From Falsochrobactrum shanghaiense (GTDB lineage Bacteria; Pseudomonadota; Alphaproteobacteria; Rhizobiales; Rhizobiaceae), in NCBI RefSeq assembly GCF_003149535.1, contig NZ_QGDB01000004.1:312501-376500 (forward strand): a DNA stretch of 64,000 nt, in the 5' to 3' direction. Of the stretch, positions 17,017 through 25,791 are shown piece after piece. Made by a program: the position numbers and the translations under genes. Below the pieces are notes generated by a model that was not told the origin of the DNA, made no database searches, and worked only from the letters and a program-made list of their open reading frames with translations. The stretch's first letter is position 1, and each line of letters begins with the position of its first letter.

Positions 17017-18099
17017 ATGTATAGTTTTGTCAACGTCCATAAGCGTTATGGTCTGCGCACCGTCGCGCTGCGCAAGCTCAATCTGGATATTCAAAAGCGC
17101 AGCTTCTTCGTTCTTTACGGTCCTGCCGGTGCGGGAAAGTCGACGATGCTCAACCTTCTGGGCGGCATCACCAGGCCGACATCGGGTGACATTCAGCGCG
17201 ATGGCGTTTCCCTGTTGCCATTGCCGCCGGAACGGCGTGACGCTGCGATGGCCTTCGAAAATTACGCGCTTTATTCGCATTTGAGCGTGGGCGAAAATCT
17301 TGCTTTCCCGCTCAAGGCGCGCAAGATGACGCGCTCGGAAGTCGAGGACAGGGTCAAGCGGGTCTCGGGGATGCTCGGCATCGGCCATCTGCTCGATCGC
17401 CGTCCGGGCTTCCTGTCCGGCGGCCAGCGTCAGCGCGTGGCTTTGGGGCGTGCCATCATCCGCCCCGCAGATATTTATCTTCTGGACGAACCGATCGGCC
17501 ATCTTGATGCAAAACTGCGGCATCAGATGCGGGCCGAACTCAAGGCGCTTGCGCAGGATCTCAACGCAACGGTTGTCTTCACCACGACCTCCAGCCGTGA
17601 AGCATTGGCGCTCGGCGATCGTATCGCAGTGCTCAATCTGGGCAAGCTTGAACAGGTGGGAACGCCTGCGGAGCTTTATCACAAGCCGGAAAACGCCTTT
17701 GTCGCTTCATTCATTGGCGATCCGCCGATGAGCTTCGTTTCCGTGCGGGTGACGGGGGAAGGCAAGGCTGTCGGATTGACGAGCCTCGCCGGTGAAAAGA
17801 TCGTTTCCGACGAACATTTCAGCCGTTTTGGCAAGCTGGATGATCTCAAGGCCGGTTTCCGTGCGGAAGCCGTCTCGCTAGGCGAAGCGGGTACGCCCGG
17901 TACGATTGCAGGACAGGTCAGCGTTGTCGAGCATCTTGGTTATGCGAATATCGCCGTCGTCAATGTGGGCGCGGATCAGGTCTCGATCTCCTTGCCGACA
18001 TCGACATCTGTGCGGGCGGGCGACCGGGTCGGCGTTGCAATCGACCCCGACAAGTTTCAGTTGTTCCAGGGCGAAAAGGCTCTGGAAGGAAGGGCCTGA
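17017..18099 (+). CDS. Sugar ABC transporter ATPase 1, lacking the switch His
   Basis: A 360-residue MalK/UgpC-type ATPase with a C-terminal regulatory (TOBE) domain from about residue 240. Walker A is GPAGAGKST (35-43), the signature is intact LSGGQ (133-137), and Walker B is LLDEP (155-159). Two key positions deviate: the Q-loop has Glu81 (AFENYALY) and the switch-His position is Thr191 (TTTSSREAL instead of THDQxEA). Alone it should hydrolyse ATP poorly. It is followed 3 bases later by a second, different ATPase, so the working unit is most likely a heterodimer. Confidence 0.93.
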   Translation: MYSFVNVHKRYGLRTVALRKLNLDIQKRSFFVLYGPAGAGKSTMLNLLGGITRPTSGDIQRDGVSLLPLPPERRDAAMAFENYALYSHLSVGENLAFPLKARKMTRSEVEDRVKRVSGMLGIGHLLDRRPGFLSGGQRQRVALGRAIIRPADIYLLDEPIGHLDAKLRHQMRAELKALAQDLNATVVFTTTSSREALALGDRIAVLNLGKLEQVGTPAELYHKPENAFVASFIGDPPMSFVSVRVTGEGKAVGLTSLAGEKIVSDEHFSRFGKLDDLKAGFRAEAVSLGEAGTPGTIAGQVSVVEHLGYANIAVVNVGADQVSISLPTSTSVRAGDRVGVAIDPDKFQLFQGEKALEGRA

Positions 18100-18102
18100 C
18101 AA

Positions 18103-19176
18103 ATGGCATCGATAAGAGCGGAAAATCTCGTCAAGCGGTATGGCAGTGTTGAAGCCGTGCATCCGCTGAATTTCGAGATCAATGACGGTGAATTTGTCGC
18201 TATTCTGGGTCCTTCCGGCTGCGGCAAGTCCTCGACCATGCGTATGATTGCGGGTCTGGAAACCATCTCCGATGGCGCGATCTATTTCGACGGCAAAAAA
18301 GTCAACGATGTGCGCGCTCGTGATCGCAACGTCGCCATGAGCTTTGAGAATTATGCGCTTTATGCGCCGATTACCGTGTTCGAAAATATAGCCTTTCCCC
18401 TGCGCGCATCCGGCATGGCGGATGCGGAAGTGAAAAAGCGTGTGCGTGACATCGCATCCAAGATGGAGCTGGAGCCTTTGCTCTCATTGCGTCCCGGCGG
18501 TCTGTCGTCCGGTCAGGCACAGCGTGTTTCACTGGCGCGCGCATTGGTCAGGAAGCCGTCGGTCTTCCTGCTGGATGAACCCATCAGCCATCTCGACACG
18601 CGTCAGCGTTATCGTATGCGGCGGTTCATCAAGGCGATCCATCAGGAATTTGCCCATACGATGATCTATGTGACCCATGATCAGGAAGAGGCTCTCGCAC
18701 TCGCCGATCGTATCATGGTCATGAGCAACGGCAATATTCAGCAATTCGACGTTCCCTCCGAGATTTACCAGCGCCCGAAAAATGCTTTTGTGGCGGGCTT
18801 CGTGGGCGAGCCTCCGATCAATTTTCTTCCCTATAAAGTCGCTTCGGACCGTGCGCTGGATGTGGAAGGCAATCGTATCGAGCTGCCCGAACACCTCCTG
18901 CCGCGCCTGCACGATGTTGGGCCGCAAGGAAACATTGCGGTGCGTCCGCATTTCCTCAAACTCGGCGCACATGGCCCGATCCAATTGCAAGCCAAGGCTT
19001 TCATCACCGAGGAACTACAGGATCACAGCATCGTCTTTGCCGATGTCGGTGCGACGCGCATATCCATCGTCACTCCGCCGGATATTCGTGTAGGGCGCGG
19101 TGAGGCGGTCACGATCTCCATCGATCCGTCCCAATTGCTCCTGTTTCACGCGGCAAAGGAAGACCAGTTCAAATGA
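18103..19176 (+). CDS. Sugar ABC transporter ATPase 2, with degenerate signature
   Basis: A 357-residue MalK/UgpC-type ATPase. Walker A is GPSGCGKSS (36-44) and the switch His192 is present (YVTHDQEEAL). The signature reads LSSGQ (134-138) instead of LSGGQ, and the Q-loop has Glu82 (SFENYALY). The C-terminal TOBE region starts near residue 240. Its defects complement those of ATPase 1: pairing them leaves one complete ATP site (this protein's Walker and His with the partner's LSGGQ) and one degenerate site. The stop overlaps the GMC oxidoreductase start by 4 bases. Confidence 0.93.
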   Translation: MASIRAENLVKRYGSVEAVHPLNFEINDGEFVAILGPSGCGKSSTMRMIAGLETISDGAIYFDGKKVNDVRARDRNVAMSFENYALYAPITVFENIAFPLRASGMADAEVKKRVRDIASKMELEPLLSLRPGGLSSGQAQRVSLARALVRKPSVFLLDEPISHLDTRQRYRMRRFIKAIHQEFAHTMIYVTHDQEEALALADRIMVMSNGNIQQFDVPSEIYQRPKNAFVAGFVGEPPINFLPYKVASDRALDVEGNRIELPEHLLPRLHDVGPQGNIAVRPHFLKLGAHGPIQLQAKAFITEELQDHSIVFADVGATRISIVTPPDIRVGRGEAVTISIDPSQLLLFHAAKEDQFK

Positions 19177-20807
19177 CGCGCAAGGCTTATGATTATATCG
19201 TCGTCGGTGGCGGTACGTCCGGTTCCTATATCGCGGCCAAGATGGCCGAACAGGGCGCGAGCGTTCTGGTTCTCGAGGCTGGCGGGTCGGATCGCAATCC
19301 GCTGATCCAGATGCCGGCAGGTTATGTGAAGCTTCTGAATGCTGCGCGCTATATGTGGTTTTTCCAGTCGATACGACAGGAACAGCTCAATGGACGCACA
19401 CCGGTCATTCCATCGGGCCGCGTTATCGGCGGCGGGTCTTCGGTCAATGCCATGGTTTACATCCGTGGCCAGTCCACCGATTATGACCGCTGGGTGGAAG
19501 CGACCGGCGACGAGGGCTGGCGTTACGAGCGCCTGTTACCATTGTTCCGCGCTATTGAGGGCAATAATCGTTTCAATGACGATCTTCATGGCAGCGAAGG
19601 GCCGATGAAAGTATCAGACCCGCTGCATGTCAACGAGCTGTCGCGGGCTTATGTGCAGGCGGCGCAGGCAACAGGATTACCGTTCAAGGCCGACTTCAAT
19701 CGCGGTCACCAGACCGGAGCGGGGTTTTTCCAGCTCAACACGCATAATGGCCGCCGCTGTTCGGCCGCAGATGCTTTTCTCTACCCGGCGATGAAAACCG
19801 GCCTCATCGATATTTCAAGCGGCAGTCTCGTTCATCGGGTGCGTATTGAAAATGGACGCGCAAAGAGCGTGATATTCTCGCGCGGCAATGCGATGACCGA
19901 GATCGAGGCGCAAAAGGAAGTGGTGCTGTGCGCAGGAGCTATCGCCACACCTAAAATCCTCATGCTGTCGGGTATCGGTCCGCAGCAACAGCTGAAGGCG
20001 CACGGTATTGACGTTGTGCTGGATCGTCCGGGCGTGGGCGAAAACCTTCAGGATCACACCGAGGTGCCGGTCCTTGCCTTCTGTAACGGCAAATATGGCT
20101 ATTTCGGACAGGACAGGGGCTGGAACCAGATCCGCAACGGCCTGCAATATCTTCTGTTCAAAAGTGGCCCCGTCACATCGAACGGGGTGGAAGCCGGTTC
20201 GTTCTTCGACCCGGACGATTTCTCAAACGATGCGAAGATACAGCAGTTCTGTATTCCGTCGGTCTATCTCGACCGCGGCACGACGGATCTGAAGCCGAGC
20301 TATGGTGTTACCATCAATTCCTGTGTGCTGCGTCCGGCATCCAGAGGAACGGTCCGTCTTGCTTCCGGAAAGGCCGGCGAACAACCGCTTGTGAACCCGA
20401 ATTATCTGTCCGATCCCGAAGACTTGCGCTTGTCTATCGCCGGCTTGCGTCAGGCGCGCCGGGTGCTGGATTGCGCACCGCTCAAGCATATGGTCGATCG
20501 CGAAATCTTTCCCGGTATGGGCAAGGATACGGACGAAGAGCTGGCCAAACATGCCAGAGCATTCGTCAAAACAGTTTATCATCCGGTCGGAACGGCACGA
20601 ATGGGGCGTGAGGGCGACCCGAACGCAGTTGTGACCAGCGATCTCAAGGTGATGGGTGTCGAAGGCTTGCGAATCGGCGATACTTCCGCAATGCCGAATA
20701 TCATCAGTGGCAACACCAACTCGACGACACTTGTGATTGCGGCAAAGGCAGTCGAAGCGATGAGCGGTACTGTGAACGGTGCCATGGGGAGCAGGCGGGC
20801 AGGATGA
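19173..20807 (+). CDS. GMC family FAD-dependent oxidoreductase (choline dehydrogenase-like)
   Basis: A 544-residue FAD flavoprotein. The ADP-binding motif is YIVVGGGTSGSYIAAKMAE near residue 8, the GMC signature 1 region is GRVIGGGSSVNAMVYIRG, and the C-terminal catalytic part contains YHPVGTARMG and SGNTNSTT. Members oxidise primary or secondary alcohols and sugars. Here it is co-transcribed with a sugar/polyol importer, so it probably oxidises the imported compound. No signal peptide is visible. Coupled to ATPase 2 by a 4-base overlap. Confidence 0.92.
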   Translation: MTRKAYDYIVVGGGTSGSYIAAKMAEQGASVLVLEAGGSDRNPLIQMPAGYVKLLNAARYMWFFQSIRQEQLNGRTPVIPSGRVIGGGSSVNAMVYIRGQSTDYDRWVEATGDEGWRYERLLPLFRAIEGNNRFNDDLHGSEGPMKVSDPLHVNELSRAYVQAAQATGLPFKADFNRGHQTGAGFFQLNTHNGRRCSAADAFLYPAMKTGLIDISSGSLVHRVRIENGRAKSVIFSRGNAMTEIEAQKEVVLCAGAIATPKILMLSGIGPQQQLKAHGIDVVLDRPGVGENLQDHTEVPVLAFCNGKYGYFGQDRGWNQIRNGLQYLLFKSGPVTSNGVEAGSFFDPDDFSNDAKIQQFCIPSVYLDRGTTDLKPSYGVTINSCVLRPASRGTVRLASGKAGEQPLVNPNYLSDPEDLRLSIAGLRQARRVLDCAPLKHMVDREIFPGMGKDTDEELAKHARAFVKTVYHPVGTARMGREGDPNAVVTSDLKVMGVEGLRIGDTSAMPNIISGNTNSTTLVIAAKAVEAMSGTVNGAMGSRRAG

Positions 20808-20808
20808 T

Positions 20809-21483
20809 ATGAGAGCCAAGAAAACGATTGCAAGGATTGTCCGACCGAAACCGGTATCTGAGATCGTGCTGGAACGACTGCGTGCCGATATAGTCAACAA
20901 CGAATTTGCACTGGGCGAGAAGATTTCTGAAGGGCAGCTTTCGGAACTTTATCAGGTCACGAAGGCACCGATCCGCTCCGCCTATATCCGCCTTGAAGCG
21001 GAAGGGTTGATTGAAATCCGGCCCCAGTCGGGGACTTTTGTTTTCAAGCCGACGCCGCAGGAACTTCAGGCTCTCTCCGAGCTGCGCACGGCGCTGGAAC
21101 TGGAGGCAGTCTCGCTTGCCATGCAGCGCAGCCTGCCCGTCCTGCAACGCAGCGTCAGCGAAATTTATGACGAGATGGTCGATTGCACGCGGCGCGATGC
21201 AATTGACGAATATCAAAAGCTCGATACGAGGCTGCATCTTCTGTTCGTGGAGCGCGCGCAGTCGCCTTTCCTGGAGGAGACGTTTACCAGCAAGGTCAAT
21301 AGCCGTTTTGCAGCGCTTCGCACGCGTTTCAGCCAGCAACCGCAGCATGTCGAGCATTCGCTCAACGAGCACAAGGGGCTGCGCGATGCGATCAGCGCCA
21401 ATGATGTGGAAGCGGTGCAAAAGCTTCTGCGCCAGCATATCGGTTATTCCGAAGTCTATTATGCCGGCCTGATGGAAGCGTAA
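20809..21483 (+). CDS. GntR family transcriptional regulator (FadR/FCD subfamily)
   Basis: A 224-residue regulator. The winged helix covers about residues 13-78 (VLERLRADIVNNEFALGEKI, then LSELYQVTKAPIRSAYIRLEAEGLI), followed by an alpha-helical FCD ligand domain with family His/Asp positions such as DTRLHLLF and EHKGLRDAI. The ATG at 20809 comes one base after the GMC stop. As the only regulator in the 13.4-27.8 kb block, it probably represses the three units carrying the ACATGTTACATGT-type palindrome, including its own operon. Confidence 0.91.
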   Translation: MRAKKTIARIVRPKPVSEIVLERLRADIVNNEFALGEKISEGQLSELYQVTKAPIRSAYIRLEAEGLIEIRPQSGTFVFKPTPQELQALSELRTALELEAVSLAMQRSLPVLQRSVSEIYDEMVDCTRRDAIDEYQKLDTRLHLLFVERAQSPFLEETFTSKVNSRFAALRTRFSQQPQHVEHSLNEHKGLRDAISANDVEAVQKLLRQHIGYSEVYYAGLMEA

Positions 21484-21520
21484 TGCTATGACAAACCGAG
21501 ATCAGATTGCAGAAAATTCT

Positions 21521-21535
21521 AACATGTTACATGTT
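21521..21535. promoter_or_regulatory. 15-bp palindromic operator, site 2
   Basis: AACATGTTACATGTT is a perfect palindrome about T21528. It lies 16 bases before the chosen start of the MDR dehydrogenase gene and shares the 13-base core ACATGTTACATGT with site 1. Its position argues that the in-frame codons from 21488 are leader DNA, not coding sequence. Confidence 0.68.
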
Positions 21536-21550
21536 TCAGAAGAGTCGCTG

Positions 21551-22549
21551 ATGTGGGCCGTCGTGTGCGATACACCCGATGAGGCGATGAACGGCGTTAG
21601 CCTGCGCCGAATTCCACGCCCGCAACCGGCAAAAGGTCAGGTCCGCATCCGCGTCGAAGCCGCTTCGCTCAACCCTGTGGACTGGAAACTCGCGACCGGT
21701 TTTGCGCCATGGTGGCAGGGAACCGGCGCGCATGTCGTCGGGCTCGACGGTGCCGGTGTGATCGACAGTGTGGGGCCGGATGTGACGGGCTGGAAGAGCG
21801 GAGATCGCGTCGTATGGCACAGCGACCTGAACCGGCAGGGTGTGCTGGCCGAATTTGCACTGGCCGACAGCCATGTCCTGTCGAGACTGCCGGATGATAT
21901 TGCGGCGACGTCTGCGGCGGCACTGCCCTGTGCAGGCCTGACCGCCTATCAGGCATTGGTGCGTAAGGCGCGCGTGGAAGCGGGGCAAACGGTTCTCGTT
22001 CAAGGCGCAAGCGGCGCTGTGGGCGGCTTTGCCATGCAGATTGCCAAATCCAGAGGTGCGACCGTCATTGCTCTGGCACGCAAGGATCAGGAGCCGCGCA
22101 TAAGATCGCTCGGCGCTGATTACGTCTTGGACCGGCACGCGAAAGACCTGAAGGAACAGGTCCGTGCGCTCACCGGCGGTTACGGCGCCGACATCATGCT
22201 GGAAGTTGCCAATCCCGGCGATGCGCGGCAGTCACTGGACCTGATCCGTTATAACGGGCATCTGCTCTGCATCGATCCCATGCCGGTTCTGAATATGGTT
22301 CCGCCTTATACCTATGCGGCCTCCATTCATGAGGTTGCGCTGGGTGGCGCTTATGCGGCCGGCCACATTCCGACCCAGAGAGACTTTGCCGTGATGGGTG
22401 ACGCAATGCTGGCGCTTTTGCAGCAAAACAAGCTCGACCCGATGATCGAGCAGGTCATTTCGCTGGAAGCAGCGGTCGATGCGCTCAAGAACATGCGTGA
22501 ATGCACCGTATCAGGGAAAATTGTGGTCCGGATCGGAGGAGGTTCATGA
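21551..22549 (+). CDS. Zinc-independent MDR alcohol dehydrogenase / quinone oxidoreductase-like
   Basis: A 332-residue medium-chain reductase. The N-terminal GroES-like domain has ASLNPVDWKLATG, and the NADPH fold begins with VLVQGASGAVGGFAMQIAKSRG. The zinc-binding Cys/His set is absent, as in quinone oxidoreductases. I place the start at 21551 because AGAAGAG precedes it and an upstream start would lie in the operator. The stop overlaps the next gene's ATG. Function is probably reduction or oxidation of a carbonyl intermediate in the same pathway. Confidence 0.87.
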   Translation: MWAVVCDTPDEAMNGVSLRRIPRPQPAKGQVRIRVEAASLNPVDWKLATGFAPWWQGTGAHVVGLDGAGVIDSVGPDVTGWKSGDRVVWHSDLNRQGVLAEFALADSHVLSRLPDDIAATSAAALPCAGLTAYQALVRKARVEAGQTVLVQGASGAVGGFAMQIAKSRGATVIALARKDQEPRIRSLGADYVLDRHAKDLKEQVRALTGGYGADIMLEVANPGDARQSLDLIRYNGHLLCIDPMPVLNMVPPYTYAASIHEVALGGAYAAGHIPTQRDFAVMGDAMLALLQQNKLDPMIEQVISLEAAVDALKNMRECTVSGKIVVRIGGGS

Positions 22550-23628
22550 GCGTCACCGCCACCCTCCATGGTATTCGCTTTCCGGGCCGCTATATTCAGG
22601 GACCGGACGTCTTCGCGCAACTGGGGCAACACAGCCGTGAACTCGGTTCCCGACCGCTGGCTCTTCTGGATGGGTTCCTTTTCCCCGAATTGCAACCGCG
22701 TCTGCGTTCTGCTTTCGGCGAGGATATGCATCCGGCGGCCGTCAGACATGGCGGTGAGTGCTCGGAAACAGAAGTCGAGCATGTCCACGAACTGGCGGTC
22801 ACATCCTCCTGTGACCTGATCGTGGGGATTGGCGGAGGCAAGGTGCTCGATACGGCCAAGGCGGTCGCGCACCGGCTTGGGGTTCCGGTGGTCGTCGTGC
22901 CGACAATTGCCGCATCCGACGCACCGTGCAGTGCGCTTGCGGTTGTCTATCGTGACGACGGAACAGTCGCTTACGATCTGTTCCTGCCGCGCAATCCCGA
23001 TCTCGTCCTTGTCGATACGCTGCTGATCGCGCGCGCGCCGTCCCGCTTTCTGGCGGCGGGGATCGGCGATGCCCTGGCAACCTTCTATGAGGCTGACGCC
23101 TGCCGCCGAAGTGGTGCGCATAATTGCATGGGTCTGCCCGGTGCCAGTCTGGCTTATGCCATCGCTTCCAGATGCCGCGATGAAATCTTTGCCTTTGGCG
23201 AAGAAGCGCTGGCGCAATGCGACCGCAACGAGGCGGGACCGGCGCTGGAACGTGTTGTCGAAGCCAATATTCTCTTGTCCGGCATCGGTTTTGAATCGGG
23301 TGGTGTCGCAGCCGCCCACGCTATTCACCATGGGCTTTGCGAACTGGACGATGTGCATCATCACCTGCATGGTGAAAAGGTTGCCATCGGCGTGCTGGCA
23401 GGACTGCTCATGGCCGGCGAAGCCGAAGAATACGAACGCGTGTGCAGTTTCTGCCGATCGGTACGCCTCCCGACCTGCCTGTCCGACATAGGCATTACGG
23501 AGGTAACGCAAGAAAAGCTCGCCATCGTGGCGAGACGCGCCACCCGCGAAGGCGAGATTATTCATAACGAACCGATGCCAATTACAGCCGACATGGTGGT
23601 TTCGGCACTCAAAGCATTGGCTTCGTGA
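22546..23628 (+). CDS. Iron/zinc-dependent glycerol dehydrogenase-like protein (GldA family)
   Basis: A 360-residue group-III alcohol dehydrogenase. The NAD site is VGIGGGKVLDTAKAVA. Metal ligands appear as the Asp in GIGDALATFYEA, the His in AIHHGLC and the His in HGEKVAIGV, as in glycerol dehydrogenase. GGAGGAGG precedes the ATG at 22546, which overlaps the upstream stop. The family interconverts polyols and ketoses (glycerol/dihydroxyacetone and longer analogues), in line with a polyol importer in the same regulon. Confidence 0.9.
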   Translation: MSVTATLHGIRFPGRYIQGPDVFAQLGQHSRELGSRPLALLDGFLFPELQPRLRSAFGEDMHPAAVRHGGECSETEVEHVHELAVTSSCDLIVGIGGGKVLDTAKAVAHRLGVPVVVVPTIAASDAPCSALAVVYRDDGTVAYDLFLPRNPDLVLVDTLLIARAPSRFLAAGIGDALATFYEADACRRSGAHNCMGLPGASLAYAIASRCRDEIFAFGEEALAQCDRNEAGPALERVVEANILLSGIGFESGGVAAAHAIHHGLCELDDVHHHLHGEKVAIGVLAGLLMAGEAEEYERVCSFCRSVRLPTCLSDIGITEVTQEKLAIVARRATREGEIIHNEPMPITADMVVSALKALAS

Positions 23629-23658
23629 TTTCAAGGACTGAAGAGGAGGTTATATAAA

Positions 23659-24402
23659 ATGGGTGCAAGCACATTCGCAAAGCCGGTCTTCGACGGCAAG
23701 GTCGTGATCGTTTCCGGTGGCACCAGCGGCATCGGTCTTGCCATGGCGCGCGGTTTTGCCGAAGCCGGTGCGACTGTCATTGCCACCGGCAGTTCCGAAC
23801 AACGTATTGCAGAAGCCGCGCAATTTGCGACCGACCGGCTTTCATTCCAGCGTCTGGATGTTCGCGACGCGCCGGGTGTCGATGCGTTTTTTGGCAAGCT
23901 TGGGCGCCTGGATGTTCTTGTGAATTGTCAGGGCATTTCCCGCCCCGACAAGGAATGGGACGAAGACACATTCCTGAATGTGATCGACATCAACCTGTCG
24001 AGCGCCATGCGTCTCGCCCGCAGCGCTTATCCTCTTTTGAAGGCGAGCGGCGGCAACATCGTTAATGTGGCTTCGATGCTGAGCTATCTTGCCGACGAAA
24101 CCGTGCCCGCCTACACCGCGAGCAAGGCTGGCATTGTCGGTCTGACCCGCGCCATGGCGCATAAATATGGACGTGACGGCGTGCGCGTCAATGCCATCGC
24201 GCCGGGTTATCACAAGACGGACATGACAAAGGATCTCTGGCAGGTCGAGGGCAGCGCGGACAAGATTGCACAGCGCGCAGCCCTGAAGCGCTGGGGCACG
24301 GTGGAAGATCTGGTCGGCCCGACGCTCTTCCTCGCTTCGCCTGCGGCACTCTTTGTCACCGGCGCCGTATTGCCGGTGGACGGCGGGTATCACAGCGGCT
24401 GA
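23659..24402 (+). CDS. SDR family oxidoreductase
   Basis: A 247-residue classical short-chain dehydrogenase. The cofactor motif is GGTSGIG near residue 21, then VNCQG, the catalytic Ser in VNVASMLS, YTASK, and the C-terminal PVDGG signature. AGGAGG precedes the start. Last gene of the 21.55-24.4 kb unit, directly before a strong terminator. Likely oxidises a sugar or polyol; 2-deoxy-gluconate- or xylitol-type substrates are possible but not shown. Confidence 0.91.
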   Translation: MGASTFAKPVFDGKVVIVSGGTSGIGLAMARGFAEAGATVIATGSSEQRIAEAAQFATDRLSFQRLDVRDAPGVDAFFGKLGRLDVLVNCQGISRPDKEWDEDTFLNVIDINLSSAMRLARSAYPLLKASGGNIVNVASMLSYLADETVPAYTASKAGIVGLTRAMAHKYGRDGVRVNAIAPGYHKTDMTKDLWQVEGSADKIAQRAALKRWGTVEDLVGPTLFLASPAALFVTGAVLPVDGGYHSG

Positions 24403-24416
24403 CATAATTCCCAAGG

Positions 24417-24449
24417 CAGACGGTTCCGCAGATGATGCGGAACCGTCTG
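24417..24449 (+). terminator. Strong intrinsic-type hairpin after the SDR gene
   Basis: CAGACGGTTCCGCA and TGCGGAACCGTCTG form a perfect 14-base stem around a 5-base loop (GATGA). It ends 11 bases before the next operator and separates the two transcription units. The following sequence is A/T-rich but without a long T-run. Confidence 0.75.
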
Positions 24450-24459
24450 AGCAATAAAT

Positions 24460-24474
24460 GACATGTTACATTTC
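24460..24474. promoter_or_regulatory. 15-bp palindromic operator, site 3
   Basis: GACATGTTACATTTC differs from site 1 at one position. The downstream flank TCTATTTA is also shared with site 1. It lies 42 bases before the FMN dehydrogenase gene. Confidence 0.62.
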
Positions 24475-24515
24475 TATTTACATCGTCATGTTTTGCAACG
24501 GACAGCGAGTATTTG

Positions 24516-25721
24516 ATGAAAAGACGTTATTACGCCGGTTGGGATTTCAAGCGCGCCCGCAGCATCGAGGAGTTGCGTCTGATTGCACGCCGTCGAACGC
24601 CGAATTTCTGTTTCGAATACGTTGAAGGCGGAGCGGATGACGAAGTAACATTGCGCCGTAACCGGGAAGTATTCGAACAGATCGGCTTTCTGCCGCGCAC
24701 GCTTGTCGATGTGACCGACCGTGACCAGTCGGTTGAACTCTTCGGTCAGCGCGTGGCGAGCCCGTTTGCGATCGGACCGACCGGTTTTAATGGAATGCTC
24801 ACGCATCAGGGCGACCTGAAGCTTGCGCGTGCCGCTGCGAAGGCGGGCATTCCATTTACGCTCAGCAATGTCTCGAATACCTCGTTGGAGGATATTGCCA
24901 AATATGCGGGCGGCACCTTGTGGATGCAGGTCTATTTGTACCGCACGCGTGAATTCGTTCGTAAAATTGCGGAACGTGCCAAGGCTGCCGGGTTTCAGGG
25001 GCTTGTGGTCACGACGGACATTCCCGTTTACGGCAATCGCGAATGGGACCTGCGCAATTTTCGCCGCCCCATGAAACTCAACTTGCGCAACCTCATCGAT
25101 ACGGCTTTGCATCCGCGCTGGCTGCTGGACGTGCCGATCCCGCATGGGTTGCCACGGTTCAAAAACCTTGGCGATCTCTTGCCGCCGGGACAGGACTCCG
25201 CCAAGGGCGCGTCGGCTGTGCTGGCGCGCGAGCTTGACCCATCCCTTAACTGGGACGACATTCGTTGGTTGCGCGACCTCTGGCCGGGAAAACTCATTGT
25301 GAAGGGCATCTCGACGGTTGCGGATGCAAGACTGGCGCTCGATTGTGGTGCAGATGGCATCGTGATTTCCAATCACGGCGGGCGTCAGCTCGACGGCGCG
25401 GTTTCAGCCTTGGAAGTGCTGCCGGAAATTGCCGCCGATTTGAAGGGCAAACTCGCCATATTGCTGGACGGCGGTTTCCGGCGCGGCACGGATATTCTCA
25501 AGGCGAAGGCCCTGGGGGCTGATCTGGTGCTGATCGGCCGGGCCGGGATTTATGGCCTTGCCGCAGGAGGCGAGGCGGGCGCGCAGCACGCCATTGGCAT
25601 TCTGGCTTCGGAAGTGGACCGTGGACTGGGGCTTCTTGGATGCCCGGACATTGGCGCTCTGAACGAGGATGTCCTGAGGTTTCGCCCGCCGCTGCACCAT
25701 TATTCTGCGCCGCAAGAATAG
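24516..25721 (+). CDS. FMN-dependent alpha-hydroxy acid dehydrogenase (LldD/glycolate oxidase family)
   Basis: A 401-residue flavoenzyme with a TIM-barrel fold. The N-terminal FEYVEGGADDEVTLRRN, the GPTGFNGMLTHQGD substrate region, LVVTTDIPVYGNRE, and the active-site SNHGGRQLDGA with its catalytic His are all present, as is the phosphate-binding DGGFRRGTD and IGRAGIYGLA. It oxidises an L-2-hydroxy acid to the 2-oxo acid, passing electrons to the respiratory chain or oxygen. In this unit with a uronate-dehydrogenase-like SDR and a lactonase, it may act on a sugar-derived hydroxy acid rather than lactate. Confidence 0.9.
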   Translation: MKRRYYAGWDFKRARSIEELRLIARRRTPNFCFEYVEGGADDEVTLRRNREVFEQIGFLPRTLVDVTDRDQSVELFGQRVASPFAIGPTGFNGMLTHQGDLKLARAAAKAGIPFTLSNVSNTSLEDIAKYAGGTLWMQVYLYRTREFVRKIAERAKAAGFQGLVVTTDIPVYGNREWDLRNFRRPMKLNLRNLIDTALHPRWLLDVPIPHGLPRFKNLGDLLPPGQDSAKGASAVLARELDPSLNWDDIRWLRDLWPGKLIVKGISTVADARLALDCGADGIVISNHGGRQLDGAVSALEVLPEIAADLKGKLAILLDGGFRRGTDILKAKALGADLVLIGRAGIYGLAAGGEAGAQHAIGILASEVDRGLGLLGCPDIGALNEDVLRFRPPLHHYSAPQE

Positions 25722-25791
25722 GGCAGGGCGTTTGAGCTGTTGAACAATTCATGCGCTAAAGACGCAAAGGTACTGAAAGGGAGTGAGACAT

